DNA of 64,000 bases from Amycolatopsis viridis (GTDB taxonomy: Bacteria; Actinomycetota; Actinomycetes; Mycobacteriales; Pseudonocardiaceae), in contig NZ_JAANOU010000001.1 in assembly GCF_011758765.1 (NCBI RefSeq), positions 1,860,001 through 1,924,000 of the forward strand, given 5' to 3'. Both the position numbers and the translations under genes were made by a program. The notes below the pieces were generated by a model. It had not been told where the DNA came from. It saw only the letters and a program-made list of their open reading frames with translations, and made no database searches. Of the stretch, positions 8,267 to 18,279 are shown in pieces. Within the stretch, counting starts at the first letter, position 1. Each line of letters opens with the position of its first letter.

Positions 8267-8616
8267 GCCTGGCACCCGAACTCGCCGGGCGCCTCAAGCG
8301 CAACGCCGACGGGTTGGTCTGCGCGGTCGTGGTCGACCACGCGACGTCCGACGTGCTGATGGTGGCGTGGATGAACGACGAGGCGCTGGAGCGCACCCTG
8401 ACCACCCGGCGCGGCACGTACTACTCGCGCAGCAGGCAGGAGCTGTGGGTCAAGGGCGAGACGTCCGGGCACGTGCAGCACGTGCGCGAGGTCCGCGTGG
8501 ACTGCGACGCCGACACGCTGCTGGTGCGCGTGGACCAGACCGGGCCCGCCTGTCACACCGGCAGCCGCACCTGCTTCGACGGCGGCGAGCGGCTCCTGCT
8601 GGCCGACGAGGGCTAG
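8263..8616 (+). CDS. hisI: Phosphoribosyl-AMP cyclohydrolase HisI
   Basis: A 117-residue monofunctional cyclohydrolase that opens the adenine ring of PR-AMP, the third step of histidine synthesis. The Zn/Mg site is visible as [20 protein letters not shown], with further conserved [21 protein letters not shown] and KGETSGH. The C-terminal Cys of SRTCF is also kept. The GTG start overlaps the hisF stop and GGTGGAGG lies just upstream. HisE is not fused here and is not in the window, as is usual in actinobacteria. Confidence 0.97.
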   Translation: MSLAPELAGRLKRNADGLVCAVVVDHATSDVLMVAWMNDEALERTLTTRRGTYYSRSRQELWVKGETSGHVQHVREVRVDCDADTLLVRVDQTGPACHTGSRTCFDGGERLLLADEG

Positions 8617-8748
8617 CGCCTGTCGCGAAGCCTGTTCCGCCGCCGGCAGCGGGCCCGTCGGTGACAGCAGATCCTCGGGCCCGAGCCGGGCGCCTCGATG
8701 GCGGCGGTGACCGTGGGGAACTGGGGCGCGCCCGGCCGCGCCCGCCGC

Positions 8749-9585
8749 TCATGCCACGGCGGTGGCGATCACGTCCAGCGCGGACTGCGGGGCCCGGCCG
8801 AGCAGATCGGCCAGGTCGCCGGCGGTTTCGGCCATGAAACCGGCCGCGATGACGGAGTAGGTGGAGACCACGATCGGGATCTGCCAGCCCGGGACACCGG
8901 CGGTGGTGAGCGCCTCGCGGAGCTGGGCCAGTGTGCCGGGCTCGTAGACGACGTCCCGTCCGGTTGCCTCGGCCACCGCGCGGGCGATGTCGGCGCCACC
9001 GATGGCGTGCTCGCCGACCAGTTCGTAGATCTTGCCACCGTGGCCGGCGGGCTCGGCCACGATTTTGGCGGTGACCTCCGCGAGGTCCGCACGGGCCACC
9101 GCGGCCAGCCGTCCCTCTCCCAGCGGGCCCGTGAACCTGCCGGTGGCCGCGGCCTCGGCCGCACCCGGGATGCTCATCTCGGCGTAGATGCCGTTGCGCA
9201 GGATCGTCCAGTCCGTACGGCCGGCCATCAACCGGCGCTCCGTCCAGCGATGCGGCAGCGCGAACGCGAGGTGGTCCCCGGCCGCGGACAGGCTCGTGTA
9301 GACGATGTGGCCGACCCCGGCCTGCTCCGCGGCGTCGATGGCGGCTCCATGGCGTGCGATGACCACGTCGTCCTCCGCGTATCCCGCGGAGATGAGCAAC
9401 ACCACTTCCGCGCCCTCGAACCCCTTCGTCAGACTCGCCGGGTCGTCGAAGTCGATGTGGCGTGTCGGCACGTCCACCGACAGCTGATCCGGAGTCCTGC
9501 TTGCCGCCCACACGCCCTCGTTCTCGGTCAGGCGCTCCAGCACAAGGCTGCCCAGCCCACCCGACGCACCGGTCACCAGGATCAA
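8749..9585 (-). CDS. NmrA-like NAD(P)-dependent oxidoreductase
   Basis: A 278-residue atypical short-chain dehydrogenase. The dinucleotide loop is VTGASGGLG at the N terminus, followed by a long substrate domain containing TDWTILRNGIYAE. It matches the NmrA/quinone oxidoreductase 2 group, enzymes that reduce quinones or sense NADP state. I choose a TTG start because GCGAGGGGG lies 5 bp upstream and the Rossmann strand begins immediately; longer in-frame extension is Arg/Asn-rich and not family-like. It is divergent from an HxlR regulator, a very common pairing in which the regulator responds to electrophiles and controls the oxidoreductase. Confidence 0.85.
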   Translation of the reverse strand: MILVTGASGGLGSLVLERLTENEGVWAASRTPDQLSVDVPTRHIDFDDPASLTKGFEGAEVVLLISAGYAEDDVVIARHGAAIDAAEQAGVGHIVYTSLSAAGDHLAFALPHRWTERRLMAGRTDWTILRNGIYAEMSIPGAAEAAATGRFTGPLGEGRLAAVARADLAEVTAKIVAEPAGHGGKIYELVGEHAIGGADIARAVAEATGRDVVYEPGTLAQLREALTTAGVPGWQIPIVVSTYSVIAAGFMAETAGDLADLLGRAPQSALDVIATAVA

Positions 9586-9611
9586 CGCTGCCCCCTCGCT
9601 ATGGTTCTCTT

Positions 9612-9620
9612 CGGTAACCG
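9612..9620. promoter_or_regulatory. Candidate HxlR operator
   Basis: CGGTAACCG (9612-9620) is symmetrical about one base and lies between the divergent oxidoreductase and HxlR genes. The 7-mer GGTAACC recurs 73 bp away at 9686-9692 in the first codons of the regulator gene, about seven helical turns, which would suit a looping repressor. This is inference from position and symmetry only. Confidence 0.35.
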
Positions 9621-9665
9621 CACCATTGTCGGCCGCGGCCGGGCGGAGCGTAAGGAGGCACGTCA

Positions 9666-10166
9666 ATGTCGGTGAGGCACACCGGGGTAACCACCGATCC
9701 CGCCATCGTCCGTGACGACGAACAGATGGCCTGCGATGTCCGGGAGGTCCTGGACCGCATCGGCGACAAATGGACGGTGCTGGTGATCAACGAGCTGGCG
9801 CACGGCGTACGCCGCTTCCGGCAACTCCAGCGGGACGTCCCGGGCATCTCCCAGCGCATGCTGACCCTGACCCTCCGCCGCCTGGAACGCGATGGCCTGG
9901 TCGCACGCACCGTCTATCCGACCGTTCCGGCCCGCGTCGAGTACGCGCTGACTCCCACCGGTCACAGCCTCACGTTCGTACTGAAAGCCGTCGCCGACTG
10001 GGCGGCGGAGCACCGCGACACGGTGATCGAGTCCCGCGCCAGCTGGGACAGCGGGACCGGAACGCCTGGCCCCGGTGTGGAGAGGCCGGCCGGGTTCGCC
10101 GCGCCGGCGCCCGGCGGAGTGGCCGGGGTTCGCTCCGGCAGCGGCCTGCCGGCGCGGTCCGGCTAG
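9666..10166 (+). CDS. HxlR family winged-helix regulator
   Basis: A 166-residue MarR/DUF24-type regulator. The HxlR core is clear: [20 protein letters not shown], then [20 protein letters not shown] and [19 protein letters not shown]. Conserved Cys near residue 20 (QMACDVRE) is the position used for thiol-based electrophile sensing in relatives such as HypR and YodB. The start is certain, with AAGGAGG 7 bp before the ATG. The last 50 residues are a Gly/Pro-rich tail beyond the domain. The gene is divergent from the NmrA-like oxidoreductase and overlaps the convergent TetR gene by 4 bp. Confidence 0.9.
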   Translation: MSVRHTGVTTDPAIVRDDEQMACDVREVLDRIGDKWTVLVINELAHGVRRFRQLQRDVPGISQRMLTLTLRRLERDGLVARTVYPTVPARVEYALTPTGHSLTFVLKAVADWAAEHRDTVIESRASWDSGTGTPGPGVERPAGFAAPAPGGVAGVRSGSGLPARSG

Positions 10167-10777
10167 TCGATCTCGCCGGTGAGGTAGCGCTGCAGCGTCG
10201 GCCCCACGGCCGCCGCCAGCGTGTCGATGCCGGTGGCCGGGAACGGCTCGAACTTCGCCACGTACCGGGCCATGCCCATGCCCGCGATCTGCGACGCGCA
10301 CAGCGCCGCGCGCAGTTCCGGCCGGTCCGGCGACACGTGCCGGACCACGTTCTCCAGTACGTGCCGGATCAGGAAGTCCTTGAGGCTCAGGGCCGCCTGC
10401 TCGTGCCCGGCGATGCTGCGCACCAGCGCGGGGAACGCACCGCCCTCGGTGGAGTCCCAGGCGGTGAGGAACCGCCGCACGATGCGTTCGCCGAGCTCCT
10501 CCACCGGCCCGTCCATCAGGTCGGACAGGAGCTGCACCGGGTCGAACGGCAGCTTCAGCACGGCCTGCGCGAACAGGGCCTCCTTGCCGCCGAACCAGTG
10601 GTTCACCATGGCCGCGTCGACACCCGCCCGTGCCGCGATGGCGCGGACGGTGGCGCCTTCGTAGCCGCTTTCGCCGAAGACCTCGCGCGCGGCCTCCAGC
10701 AGCGCGGCCCTGGTGTCCTGGCCGCCGGGCCGCCGGCCGCGCCGCCGGGCGGGCGTAGGCTGTTCCGCGGTGCTCAC
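10163..10777 (-). CDS. TetR/AcrR family transcriptional regulator
   Basis: A 204-residue repressor with an Arg-rich start ([13 protein letters not shown]) followed by the helix-turn-helix [20 protein letters not shown] and [10 protein letters not shown]. The C-terminal domain (about residues 75-200) is of the TetR_C type seen in regulators with acyl or drug ligands. The GTG start is supported by CATGAT 6 bp upstream with TTGAAT 17 bp before it. An operator-like dyad overlaps that -35, so it probably represses itself. The next gene on the other side is trpE, whose promoter region shares the same gap. Confidence 0.88.
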   Translation of the reverse strand: MSTAEQPTPARRRGRRPGGQDTRAALLEAAREVFGESGYEGATVRAIAARAGVDAAMVNHWFGGKEALFAQAVLKLPFDPVQLLSDLMDGPVEELGERIVRRFLTAWDSTEGGAFPALVRSIAGHEQAALSLKDFLIRHVLENVVRHVSPDRPELRAALCASQIAGMGMARYVAKFEPFPATGIDTLAAAVGPTLQRYLTGEID

Positions 10778-10783
10778 CCCGCC

Positions 10784-10825
10784 ATCATGACGCGAACACG
10801 GGTAAAATTCAACGTTGCGTGAATT
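10784..10825 (-). promoter_or_regulatory. TetR gene promoter with operator dyad
   Basis: Reading toward the TetR gene: -35 TTGAAT (10812-10807), 17-bp spacer, -10 CATGAT (10789-10784), then 6 bp to the GTG. The dyad AATTCA-N8-TGAATT (10806-10825) covers the -35. AT-rich symmetry of this size is typical of TetR operators. Confidence 0.55.
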
Positions 10826-10859
10826 AGCGCCCGGTGCGAAGAGTGTCGGACCCGGGCGG

Positions 10860-10874
10860 CACAATGGCTCCATG
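10860..10874 (+). promoter_or_regulatory. Leaderless promoter of trpE
   Basis: CACAAT (10860-10865) lies 6 bp before the ATG of trpE. There is no room for a leader peptide or attenuator, so trp control in this organism must act elsewhere. Confidence 0.45.
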
Positions 10875-12434
10875 GTCAGTGCGAATCCCACCGACGGCGG
10901 CCTCGGTTCGGTGAGCCCCGCACGCGACGAGTTCCGCGCCCTCGCCGAGGGCCGTCGCGTGATCCCGGTGGTCCGGCGCCTGCTCGCCGACGGCGAGACG
11001 CCCGTCGGGGTCTACCGCAAGCTCGCGGCCGATCGTCCGGGCACGTTCCTGTTCGAGTCGGCCGAGAACGGGCAGTCGTGGTCGCGCTGGTCGTTCATCG
11101 GTGTGCGCAGCCCCGCCACCCTGACCGTGCGCGACGGTCAGGCCGTGTGGGAGGGCGCGCCGCCGGTGGGCCTGCCCTCCGGTGGTGACCCGCTGACCGT
11201 GCTGCGCGAGACGGTCGCTGCCCTGCACACCGAGCCGCTGCCCGGCATGCCGCCGCTGACCGGCGGGATGGTCGGCTACCTCGGCTACGACGCGGTGCGC
11301 TGGCTGGAGAAGCTGCCCGAGCTGGCCGAGAAGGACCTCGACATCCCCGAGCTGACCATGCTGCTGGCCACCGACCTGGCCGCGATGGACCACCACGAGG
11401 GCACGGTCACGCTGATCGCGAACGCGGTCAACTGGGACGACAGCCCGGAGCGGGTCGACGCGGCCTACGACGACGCGCTGCGCCGCCTGGCGGAGATGAC
11501 CGAGCGGCTGGGCGCTGCCGCACCGGCCACCGCCGCCGTCTTCGAGCGCCCGGCGCCGGAGTTCGAGCGCCGCCGCACCCAGGCCGACTACTACGCGGCG
11601 GTGGAGAAGGCGGTCGAGGCGATCAAGGCCGGTGAAGCGTTCCAGGTCGTGCCCTCGCAACGGTTCGAGATCGCCACCCAGGCCGACGCGCTGGACATCT
11701 ACCGCGTGCTGCGCACCTCCAACCCGAGCCCGTACATGTACCTGCTGCGGCTGGACGGGTTCGACATCGTCGGTTCCAGTCCCGAATCGCTGGTGACCGT
11801 GCGCGACGGCCGGGCCACCACGCACCCGATCGCCGGCACCCGCTGGCGCGGCGCTGACCCGGAGGAGGACGCGCAGCTCGCCAAGGACCTGCTGGCCGAC
11901 GAGAAGGAGCGCGCCGAGCACCTGATGCTGGTCGACCTCGGCCGCAACGACCTCGGCAAGGTGTGCAAGCCGGGCACCGTGCGGGTGGTCGACTTCTTCG
12001 CGATCGAGCGCTACAGCCACGTCATGCACATCGTCTCCACGGTCACCGGTGAGCTGGCCGAGGACAAGACCGCGTTCGACGCGGTCGCGGCGTGCTTCCC
12101 GGCCGGCACGCTCTCCGGCGCACCGAAGGTGCGCGCGATGGAGCTGATCGAGGAGCTGGAACCGACCCGCCGCGGCCTCTACGGCGGGGTGGTCGGCTAC
12201 CTCGACTTCGCCGGGGACGCCGACACCGCGATCGCGATCCGCACCGCCCTGATCCGCGACGGCGTCGCCTACGTGCAGGCGGGCGGCGGGGTGGTCGCCG
12301 ACTCGGTGCCCGAGTACGAGGACAACGAATGCCTGAACAAGGCGCGCACGGTGCTCTCCGCGGTCGCGGCCGCGCAGACCATGGTGCCGCCGCGGAAGCT
12401 GGATCCCGCTGATGACGCCGCCAGCATCCAGTAG
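10872..12434 (+). CDS. trpE: Anthranilate synthase component I TrpE
   Basis: Converts chorismate and ammonia to anthranilate, the first committed tryptophan step. The 520-residue length fits TrpE. Chorismate-binding landmarks are present: [48 protein letters not shown] and [15 protein letters not shown]. The N-terminal [19 protein letters not shown] carries the Ser-containing element used for tryptophan feedback binding in the family. TrpG, the glutaminase partner, is not in the window. The last 23 bp overlap the next gene, so the two are coupled. Confidence 0.96.
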   Translation: MVSANPTDGGLGSVSPARDEFRALAEGRRVIPVVRRLLADGETPVGVYRKLAADRPGTFLFESAENGQSWSRWSFIGVRSPATLTVRDGQAVWEGAPPVGLPSGGDPLTVLRETVAALHTEPLPGMPPLTGGMVGYLGYDAVRWLEKLPELAEKDLDIPELTMLLATDLAAMDHHEGTVTLIANAVNWDDSPERVDAAYDDALRRLAEMTERLGAAAPATAAVFERPAPEFERRRTQADYYAAVEKAVEAIKAGEAFQVVPSQRFEIATQADALDIYRVLRTSNPSPYMYLLRLDGFDIVGSSPESLVTVRDGRATTHPIAGTRWRGADPEEDAQLAKDLLADEKERAEHLMLVDLGRNDLGKVCKPGTVRVVDFFAIERYSHVMHIVSTVTGELAEDKTAFDAVAACFPAGTLSGAPKVRAMELIEELEPTRRGLYGGVVGYLDFAGDADTAIAIRTALIRDGVAYVQAGGGVVADSVPEYEDNECLNKARTVLSAVAAAQTMVPPRKLDPADDAASIQ

Positions 12435-12963
12435 ACGTCCACTGTGGATCGTCGCGGTCGCGCTCCTGCTGGCCGCGGCGGCGCTGTGGGGCTCCTCGCG
12501 GCTGGTGTGGTCCGCCGAGCTGCGCGACGCCGGCGTGCGCGGGACGGTGCTGGAGGAGCACACCGGCGCGCAGATCTCCGGCGCGCTGGTCCCGCTCGCC
12601 GTGCTCGCGCTGGCCGGGGTCGCCGGGCTGGTCGCCGCGAGCGGCTGGCTGCGGCGCGTCCTGGGCGTGGTGGTCGCACTGGCCGGCGTCGCCGCCGGCT
12701 GGATCGCCGTCGACGGCTGGCGGTTCGGCGGTTTCCCCGCGGGCGCGCCCGCCGGGCAGATCTTCGCCGGGCGCGGACTGGCTCTGCTGGCGGGAATTCT
12801 GATGCTCGTCGCGGGGTTGATCGCTGGCAAGGGCGCCGGGCGCATGGCGAAGCTGGGTGCCCGTTACCAGGCCCCGGCGGGCCGCAAGAAGGCCGCGAAG
12901 GATCCGGACACCGAACTGTGGGAGGCGCTCTCCGAAGGAGAAGATCCGACTACCGAACGGTAG
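12412..12963 (+). CDS. Trp-operon-associated membrane protein (TIGR02234 type)
   Basis: A 183-residue integral membrane protein with four hydrophobic segments (about 12-32, 58-78, 84-105 and 128-145) and a charged cytosolic tail. It corresponds in position and type to Rv1610, the conserved membrane protein between trpE and trpC in actinobacteria. Function is unknown; a link to tryptophan or aromatic metabolite handling is inferred only from its fixed place. The ATG lies 23 bp inside trpE. A 145-bp gap with a small upstream reading frame separates it from trpC. Confidence 0.85.
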   Translation: MTPPASSRRPLWIVAVALLLAAAALWGSSRLVWSAELRDAGVRGTVLEEHTGAQISGALVPLAVLALAGVAGLVAASGWLRRVLGVVVALAGVAAGWIAVDGWRFGGFPAGAPAGQIFAGRGLALLAGILMLVAGLIAGKGAGRMAKLGARYQAPAGRKKAAKDPDTELWEALSEGEDPTTER

Positions 12964-13061
12964 GCCACCGTTTTCGCTACCGGACAAGGCAAGTCCGACC
13001 CGGAACCGGTCCGCACAAGTGGGCGGGTTAGCATCTTTTCTGCGGGAAGGGGAAGGTGTTT

Positions 13062-13112
13062 GTGAGCCAGCTTTCGAGTGAATGTGCGACAACCGGTGAG
13101 GTTGCGCCGTGA
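13062..13112 (+). CDS. Possible 16-codon leader peptide before trpC
   Basis: A GTG with a strong purine tract (GGGAAGGGGAAGG) about 5 bp upstream opens a frame of 16 sense codons encoding [16 protein letters not shown]. Its TGA overlaps the trpC start in GTGA. The ribosome site for trpC (GTGAGG) lies inside the frame, so reading it would couple translation to trpC. It has no Trp codon, so it is not a classical trp attenuator. Reality is uncertain. Confidence 0.3.
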   Translation: MSQLSSECATTGEVAP

Positions 13113-13914
13113 CCGTTCTCGAAGACATCGTCGCCGGCGTCCGGGAAGATCTGGCCGAACGGGAGAAGTCGCTCCCGTTCGACGAGCTGAAGCGGCTCGC
13201 CGCGCAGGCGCCGCCACCGCGGGACGCGCTGTCCGCGTTGCGTGACTCGTCGATCGGCGTCATCGCCGAGGTCAAACGCCGCAGTCCGTCGAAGGGCTCG
13301 CTGGCCGACATCCCCGATCCCGCCGCGCTCGCCAAGGACTACGAGGCCGCCGGTGCCCGCGTCATCAGCGTGCTCACCGAGCGGCGCCGGTTCGGTGGAT
13401 CGCTCGCGGACCTGGACGCGGTCCGGGCCGCGGTCGACGTGCCCATCCTGCGCAAGGACTTCATCGTCAGCCCCTACCAGGTGCACGAGGCCCGCGCGCA
13501 CGGCGCCGACCTGGTGCTGCTGATCGTCGCCGCGCTCGAGCAGAACGCGCTGGCGGCCCTGCTCGACCGCGTCGAGTCGCTGGGCATGACCGCCCTGGTC
13601 GAGGTGCACAACGCCGAGGAGGCCGACCGCGCGCTCGAGGCCGGGGCCAAGGTGATCGGCATCAACGCCCGCAACCTGCACACCCTCGAGGTCGACCGGG
13701 ACGTCTTCGGCCGCCTCGCGCCGGGCCTGCCGTTCGAGACGGTGAAGGTCGCCGAGTCCGGCGTCCGCGGCCCGGGCGACCTGATGGCCTACGCCGGTCA
13801 CGGGGCCGACGCGGTCCTGGTCGGCGAGGGCCTGGTGGCCTCGGGTGACCCGAAGGGCGCCCTGATGAAGCTGGTCACCGCCGGATCCCATCCCGCATGC
13901 CCGAGGCCGAGCCG

Positions 13915-13918
<4 letters not shown>
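13109..13918 (+). CDS. trpC: Indole-3-glycerol phosphate synthase TrpC
   Basis: A 269-residue barrel catalysing decarboxylative ring closure of CdRP. Catalytic residues lie in [23 protein letters not shown] and [22 protein letters not shown] is also typical. The product ends with a short tail, [10 protein letters not shown], beyond the last helix. The GTG follows TGAGG by 7 bp. It overlaps trpB by 4 bp (ATGA) when the downstream trpB start is used. Neighbours show a trpC-trpB-trpA transcription unit. Confidence 0.97.
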
Positions 13919-15134
<1,216 letters not shown>

Positions 15135-15138
<4 letters not shown>

Positions 15139-15923
15139 GCCTGGCGGAACTGTTCGCCCAGACCCGCAGCGAGGGCCGGGCGGCCCTGGTCGGCTACCTG
15201 CCCGCCGGCTACCCGACCGTGCCCGGTTCGAAGGACCTGTTCGCGGCCCTGCTCGACGGGGGCGCGGACCTCGTCGAAATCGGCGTGCCGTACTCCGATC
15301 CGGTGATGGACGGCCCCACGATCCAGCTCGCCGCGGACGCGGCGCTGAAGAACGGATTCCGGCTGCGCCACCTGTTCGAGGTGGTCGAGTCGGTGTCCGC
15401 TCGCGGTGGCCACGCGGTCGTGATGACCTACTGGAACCCGGTGCGCCGGTACGGGGTCGAGAAGTTCGCGCGCGACCTCGCCGCCGCGGGTGGGCTCGGG
15501 ATCATCACGCCGGACCTCATCCCGGAGGAGGCCGGCGAGTGGGTGGCGGCGTCCACGCAGCACGGTCTGGACCGCATCTTCCTGGTCGCGCCGTCGTCGT
15601 CGGAGGAGCGGATCGACCTGACGGTCAAGGCGTGCTCCGGGTTCGTCTACGCGGCCGCGGTGATGGGTGTCACGGGTGCCCGCGACCAGGTGAGCAGCGA
15701 TGGCGCCGACCTGGTCCGCCGCACCCGGGCGCACACCGATCTGCCGATCGGCGTGGGGCTGGGTGTCCGCTCCCGGGAGCAGGCCGCCGAGATCGCCGGG
15801 TACGCCGATGCGGTGATCGTGGGATCGGCGCTGGTGTCGGCCGCAGCCGGTGGCACCGAACCGGTGCACGCGCTGGCCGGTGAGCTCGCCGAGGGTGTGC
15901 GGCAGGCCGTGGCTCCGGCGTGA
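15135..15923 (+). CDS. trpA: Tryptophan synthase alpha subunit TrpA
   Basis: A 262-residue barrel that cleaves indole-3-glycerol phosphate to indole, tunnelled to TrpB. Catalytic E48 and D59 are in [16 protein letters not shown]. The mobile loop [12 protein letters not shown] and the phosphate site GVGLGVRS are intact. The GTG start overlaps the trpB stop in GTGA. It is the last trp gene here; lgt follows after small genes, as in other actinobacteria where lgt lies immediately after trpA. Confidence 0.97.
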
Positions 15924-15974
15924 GCCGGCACCAAACCCGTAGCCGTGGCGGGCGATGATCGGCAGACTGTCGGC

Positions 15975-16121
15975 ATGGCCCACGAACTCGCGCAGGTGAA
16001 CACCGGGCGGCCGGCTGCACCGTTGACCTCGCCCCAGCTCAAGGACTTCGGGGCCGGGAGGTTCCCGCCCGGTGGTGCCGTCGCCGGGCCCGGGCAGGCC
16101 GACTGGTTGTGCCGGGCATGA
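15975..16121 (+). pseudogene. N-terminal remnant of a DUF3291-like gene
   Basis: A 48-codon frame starting MAHELAQVNTGRPAAPLTS, then PQLKDF. This opening strongly resembles the start of DUF3291 proteins (LAQVN-R-APL-SPQL-DF), which are normally about 150 residues. After residue 24 similarity is lost and composition becomes Gly/Pro-rich, so the rest of the gene appears deleted. A promoter-like CAGACT lies 6 bp before the ATG, and the stop overlaps the MOSC start in ATGA. The remnant may therefore still serve as a translated leader for the MOSC gene. Family recognition is from memory of the motif. Confidence 0.5.
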
Positions 16122-16795
16122 GCACGGGGAAGGTGCTGTCGGTCAACATCGGCTCGAAGCGGGAGCTGCGCGAAGCCGACCTCGGCGTCACCGGGATCGA
16201 CAAGCGGCCTGTCGACGGTCCCGTCGCGGTGGCCGCGCCGGGGCCGCGCGGCGTCGGTGCGAGCGGGGTCGCCGGTGACGTGGTGTGCGATCTGCGCCAC
16301 CACGGCGGCGACGACCAGGCGGTGTACGTGTACGCGCGGGAAGACCTGGACTTCTGGGCCGGGGAGCTGGGCCGCGACCTGGCCCCGGGCGTGTTCGGCG
16401 AGAACCTGACCACGACCGGACTCGACGTGACCGGTGCGCTGATCGGGGAGCGGTGGCGGGTCGGGGAGTCGCTGCTGCTGGAGGTGACCTCGCCCCGGAT
16501 CCCGTGCCGGACGTTCGCCGCCTGGCTGGGCGAGCGCGGCTGGGTGAAGACCTTCACGCGGCGTGCGGTGCCCGGCGCCTACTTCCGGGTGCTGGAGCCC
16601 GGGTCCGTGCGGGCCGGGGACGTGGTGCGGGTCGTGTCGCGACCGGACCACGGCATGACGATCGGCATGACGTTCCGGGCGTTCACCACCGAACCTGCGC
16701 TGTTGCCGCGGCTGGCCGGCGTGGACGCCCTGCCGGAATACGACAAGCGCCATGTGCGCCGCGCGGTGGAGCGGCAGGGAGCGTCCGCGGGCTAG
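16118..16795 (+). CDS. MOSC domain-containing protein
   Basis: A 225-residue protein with a MOSC (MoCo sulfurase C-terminal) domain, as in the YiiM family. Typical elements are the N-terminal STGKVLSVNIGSKRE strand, the HHGGDDQAVYVY motif, FGENLTTTGLD, and the conserved cysteine in SPRIPCRTFAAWLG. Relatives deliver or transfer sulfur and act on molybdenum cofactor or N-hydroxylated substrates. The C-terminal 3-alpha tail region (AFTTEPALLPRL) is also present. The ATG overlaps the stop of the DUF3291 remnant. No molybdenum genes are nearby, so the role is inferred from family only. Confidence 0.85.
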   Translation: MSTGKVLSVNIGSKRELREADLGVTGIDKRPVDGPVAVAAPGPRGVGASGVAGDVVCDLRHHGGDDQAVYVYAREDLDFWAGELGRDLAPGVFGENLTTTGLDVTGALIGERWRVGESLLLEVTSPRIPCRTFAAWLGERGWVKTFTRRAVPGAYFRVLEPGSVRAGDVVRVVSRPDHGMTIGMTFRAFTTEPALLPRLAGVDALPEYDKRHVRRAVERQGASAG

Positions 16796-16864
16796 GACCG
16801 TCGTACCCGGAGGGGGAGTGCGCTCGCGTTTCGAGCGAACCACGGGGCAACATCCGAAAGGGCC

Positions 16865-17097
16865 GGCGGATCCGGGCTGCTTCGTGCCAGGCACGACGCC
16901 CCGCGCCTCCTGCAGCGGTTTCCGGTCGGATTGCCGCCGCTGCTTCCGGCCGGGACCGAGTTGCTCGTCCTGGACCGGGCGGGATGCCGGACCGGGTGCT
17001 CGAGGCAGCGCTACGCCCAGGCGGCCGTGCAGTCTACCTGGTCGTCGACCCGGACGTCCTGGTCGAGCTGGCCGCCACCCTCGACCTCACCCGCTGA
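16865..17097 (+). pseudogene. Possible frameshifted gene remnant
   Basis: Two plus-strand frames together give a protein-like stretch. One reads RLLQRFPVGLPPLLPAGTE then LLVLDRAG; after a switch of frame near 16984 it continues MPDRVLEAALRPGGRAVYLV then VDPDVLVELAATLDL and a stop. Neither part alone makes a plausible gene and I do not recognise the product. It may be a decayed gene or chance in GC-rich DNA. The rest of the 16796-17120 gap shows nothing. Confidence 0.25.
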
Positions 17098-17120
17098 GCC
17101 CGGGGTGGCAGGCTGGGGGC

Positions 17121-17288
17121 ATGGCCCGGCCTTCTCCGCTCCAGGTGCGCAACCTCGTCATCGCCGTGCTGGCGGCTCTCGTGGCGATCTGGAACGTCAG
17201 CCACGGCGGGCAGTGGTGGATCACGGCCCTGTTCGGTGCCGGGTGCGTGCTCGCGCTCGGGTCGGCCGCACTCAACCGCGCGGGCTGA
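17121..17288 (+). CDS. Small two-helix membrane protein
   Basis: A 55-residue protein, MARPSPLQVRNLV..., with two hydrophobic segments (about 11-28 and 33-50) separated by a short NVSHGGQWW loop. It has no recognised domain. CAGGCT lies 6 bp before the ATG, matching the leaderless pattern of its neighbours, and the gene ends 37 bp before lgt. Composition and reading frame look genuine, and short proteins of this kind are common in actinomycetes. Function unknown. Confidence 0.6.
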   Translation: MARPSPLQVRNLVIAVLAALVAIWNVSHGGQWWITALFGAGCVLALGSAALNRAG

Positions 17289-17313
17289 CCCGTACCCCGC
17301 CGGACGGGCACGC

Positions 17314-17328
17314 TACGGTGGCGACGTG
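17314..17328 (+). promoter_or_regulatory. Leaderless promoter of lgt
   Basis: TACGGT (17314-17319) lies 6 bp before the GTG chosen for lgt. This decides the start against an in-frame ATG 90 bp upstream that would lie within the small membrane protein gene. Confidence 0.55.
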
Positions 17329-18270
17329 AATTCCGCCTCGGCTGTGTTCCTCGCAACGATCCCGAGCCCGGACCGCGGCGTCTGGCACCTGGGGCCGGTC
17401 CCGATCCGCGCCTACGCCCTCTGCATCATCGCGGGCATCGTCGTCGCCATCTGGTGGGGTGACCGCCGCTGGGTGCAGCGCGGTGGCACGAAAGGCACGG
17501 TCGTGGACATCGCCGTGTGGGCCGTGCCGTTCGGGCTGGTCGGCGGGCGTCTCTACCACGTCATCACCGACTCGTGGCGGTACTTCGGCGCGGGCAAGGA
17601 TCCGGTCAAGGCGCTCTACATCTGGGACGGCGGCCTCGGCATCTGGGGCGCGATCGCCCTCGGCGCGGTCGGCGCGTGGATCGGCTGCCGCCGCAAGGGC
17701 GTGCCACTGCCGGCCATGGCGGACGCGATCGCCCCGGGCATCGTCGCAGCGCAGGCCGTCGGGCGGCTCGGCAACTACTTCAACCAGGAACTCTACGGCG
17801 CGCACACCACGCTGCCCTGGGGCCTGGAGATCTACCAGCGCTTCGACCCGGGCAACCCCGGGATCCCCGATCAGTCACCGGGCGGCATCGCGTTCGGGCA
17901 CATCCCGCTCGCCGACAGCCCGGTGCACCCGACGTTCCTGTACGAGCTGATCTGGAACCTGCTCGTCGCGGCACTGGTCGTGTACGCCGATCGGCGGCTG
18001 CGCCTGGGCCACGGCCGCGCGTTCGCCCTGTACGTCGCCGGTTACACGCTGGGCCGCTTCTGGATCGAGCTGATGCGCACCGACGACGCCACCCACATCC
18101 TCGGTCTGCGGGTCAACACCTGGGTGTCGCTGCTGGTCTTCGCCGGCGCGGTGGTCTACTTCGTCGCCGCCCGGCGCCGCGGGCCGCGGGAGGAGCCGGA
18201 GACCTTGCGCAGCAAGGGTGACGAACCGGCCGAGCCGGTGGCGAGCAGCGAGACCAGCGACCGCGAGTAG
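17326..18270 (+). CDS. lgt: Prolipoprotein diacylglyceryl transferase Lgt
   Basis: A 314-residue membrane enzyme that moves diacylglyceryl from phosphatidylglycerol to the lipobox cysteine of prelipoproteins. Seven hydrophobic segments are seen. The family signature is [17 protein letters not shown], preceded by [10 protein letters not shown]-like [11 protein letters not shown], and [11 protein letters not shown] follows. The N terminus reads SIPSPDRG-like [21 protein letters not shown]. The C-terminal 35 residues are a charged cytosolic tail ([15 protein letters not shown]) as in other actinobacteria. Its place after trpA is conserved. It ends 9 bp from the convergent B12 transporter ATPase. 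Confidence 0.95.
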   Translation: MNSASAVFLATIPSPDRGVWHLGPVPIRAYALCIIAGIVVAIWWGDRRWVQRGGTKGTVVDIAVWAVPFGLVGGRLYHVITDSWRYFGAGKDPVKALYIWDGGLGIWGAIALGAVGAWIGCRRKGVPLPAMADAIAPGIVAAQAVGRLGNYFNQELYGAHTTLPWGLEIYQRFDPGNPGIPDQSPGGIAFGHIPLADSPVHPTFLYELIWNLLVAALVVYADRRLRLGHGRAFALYVAGYTLGRFWIELMRTDDATHILGLRVNTWVSLLVFAGAVVYFVAARRRGPREEPETLRSKGDEPAEPVASSETSDRE

Positions 18271-18279
18271 GGGGTCCGG

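Noticed and set aside
10824-12845. A 673-codon frame opposite trpE
   Set aside because: Antisense to trpE and its overlapping partner, with no recognisable domain.
12964-13108. Tryptophan attenuator before trpC
   Set aside because: The small frame has no Trp codons and no terminator/antiterminator stems or T-run are visible.
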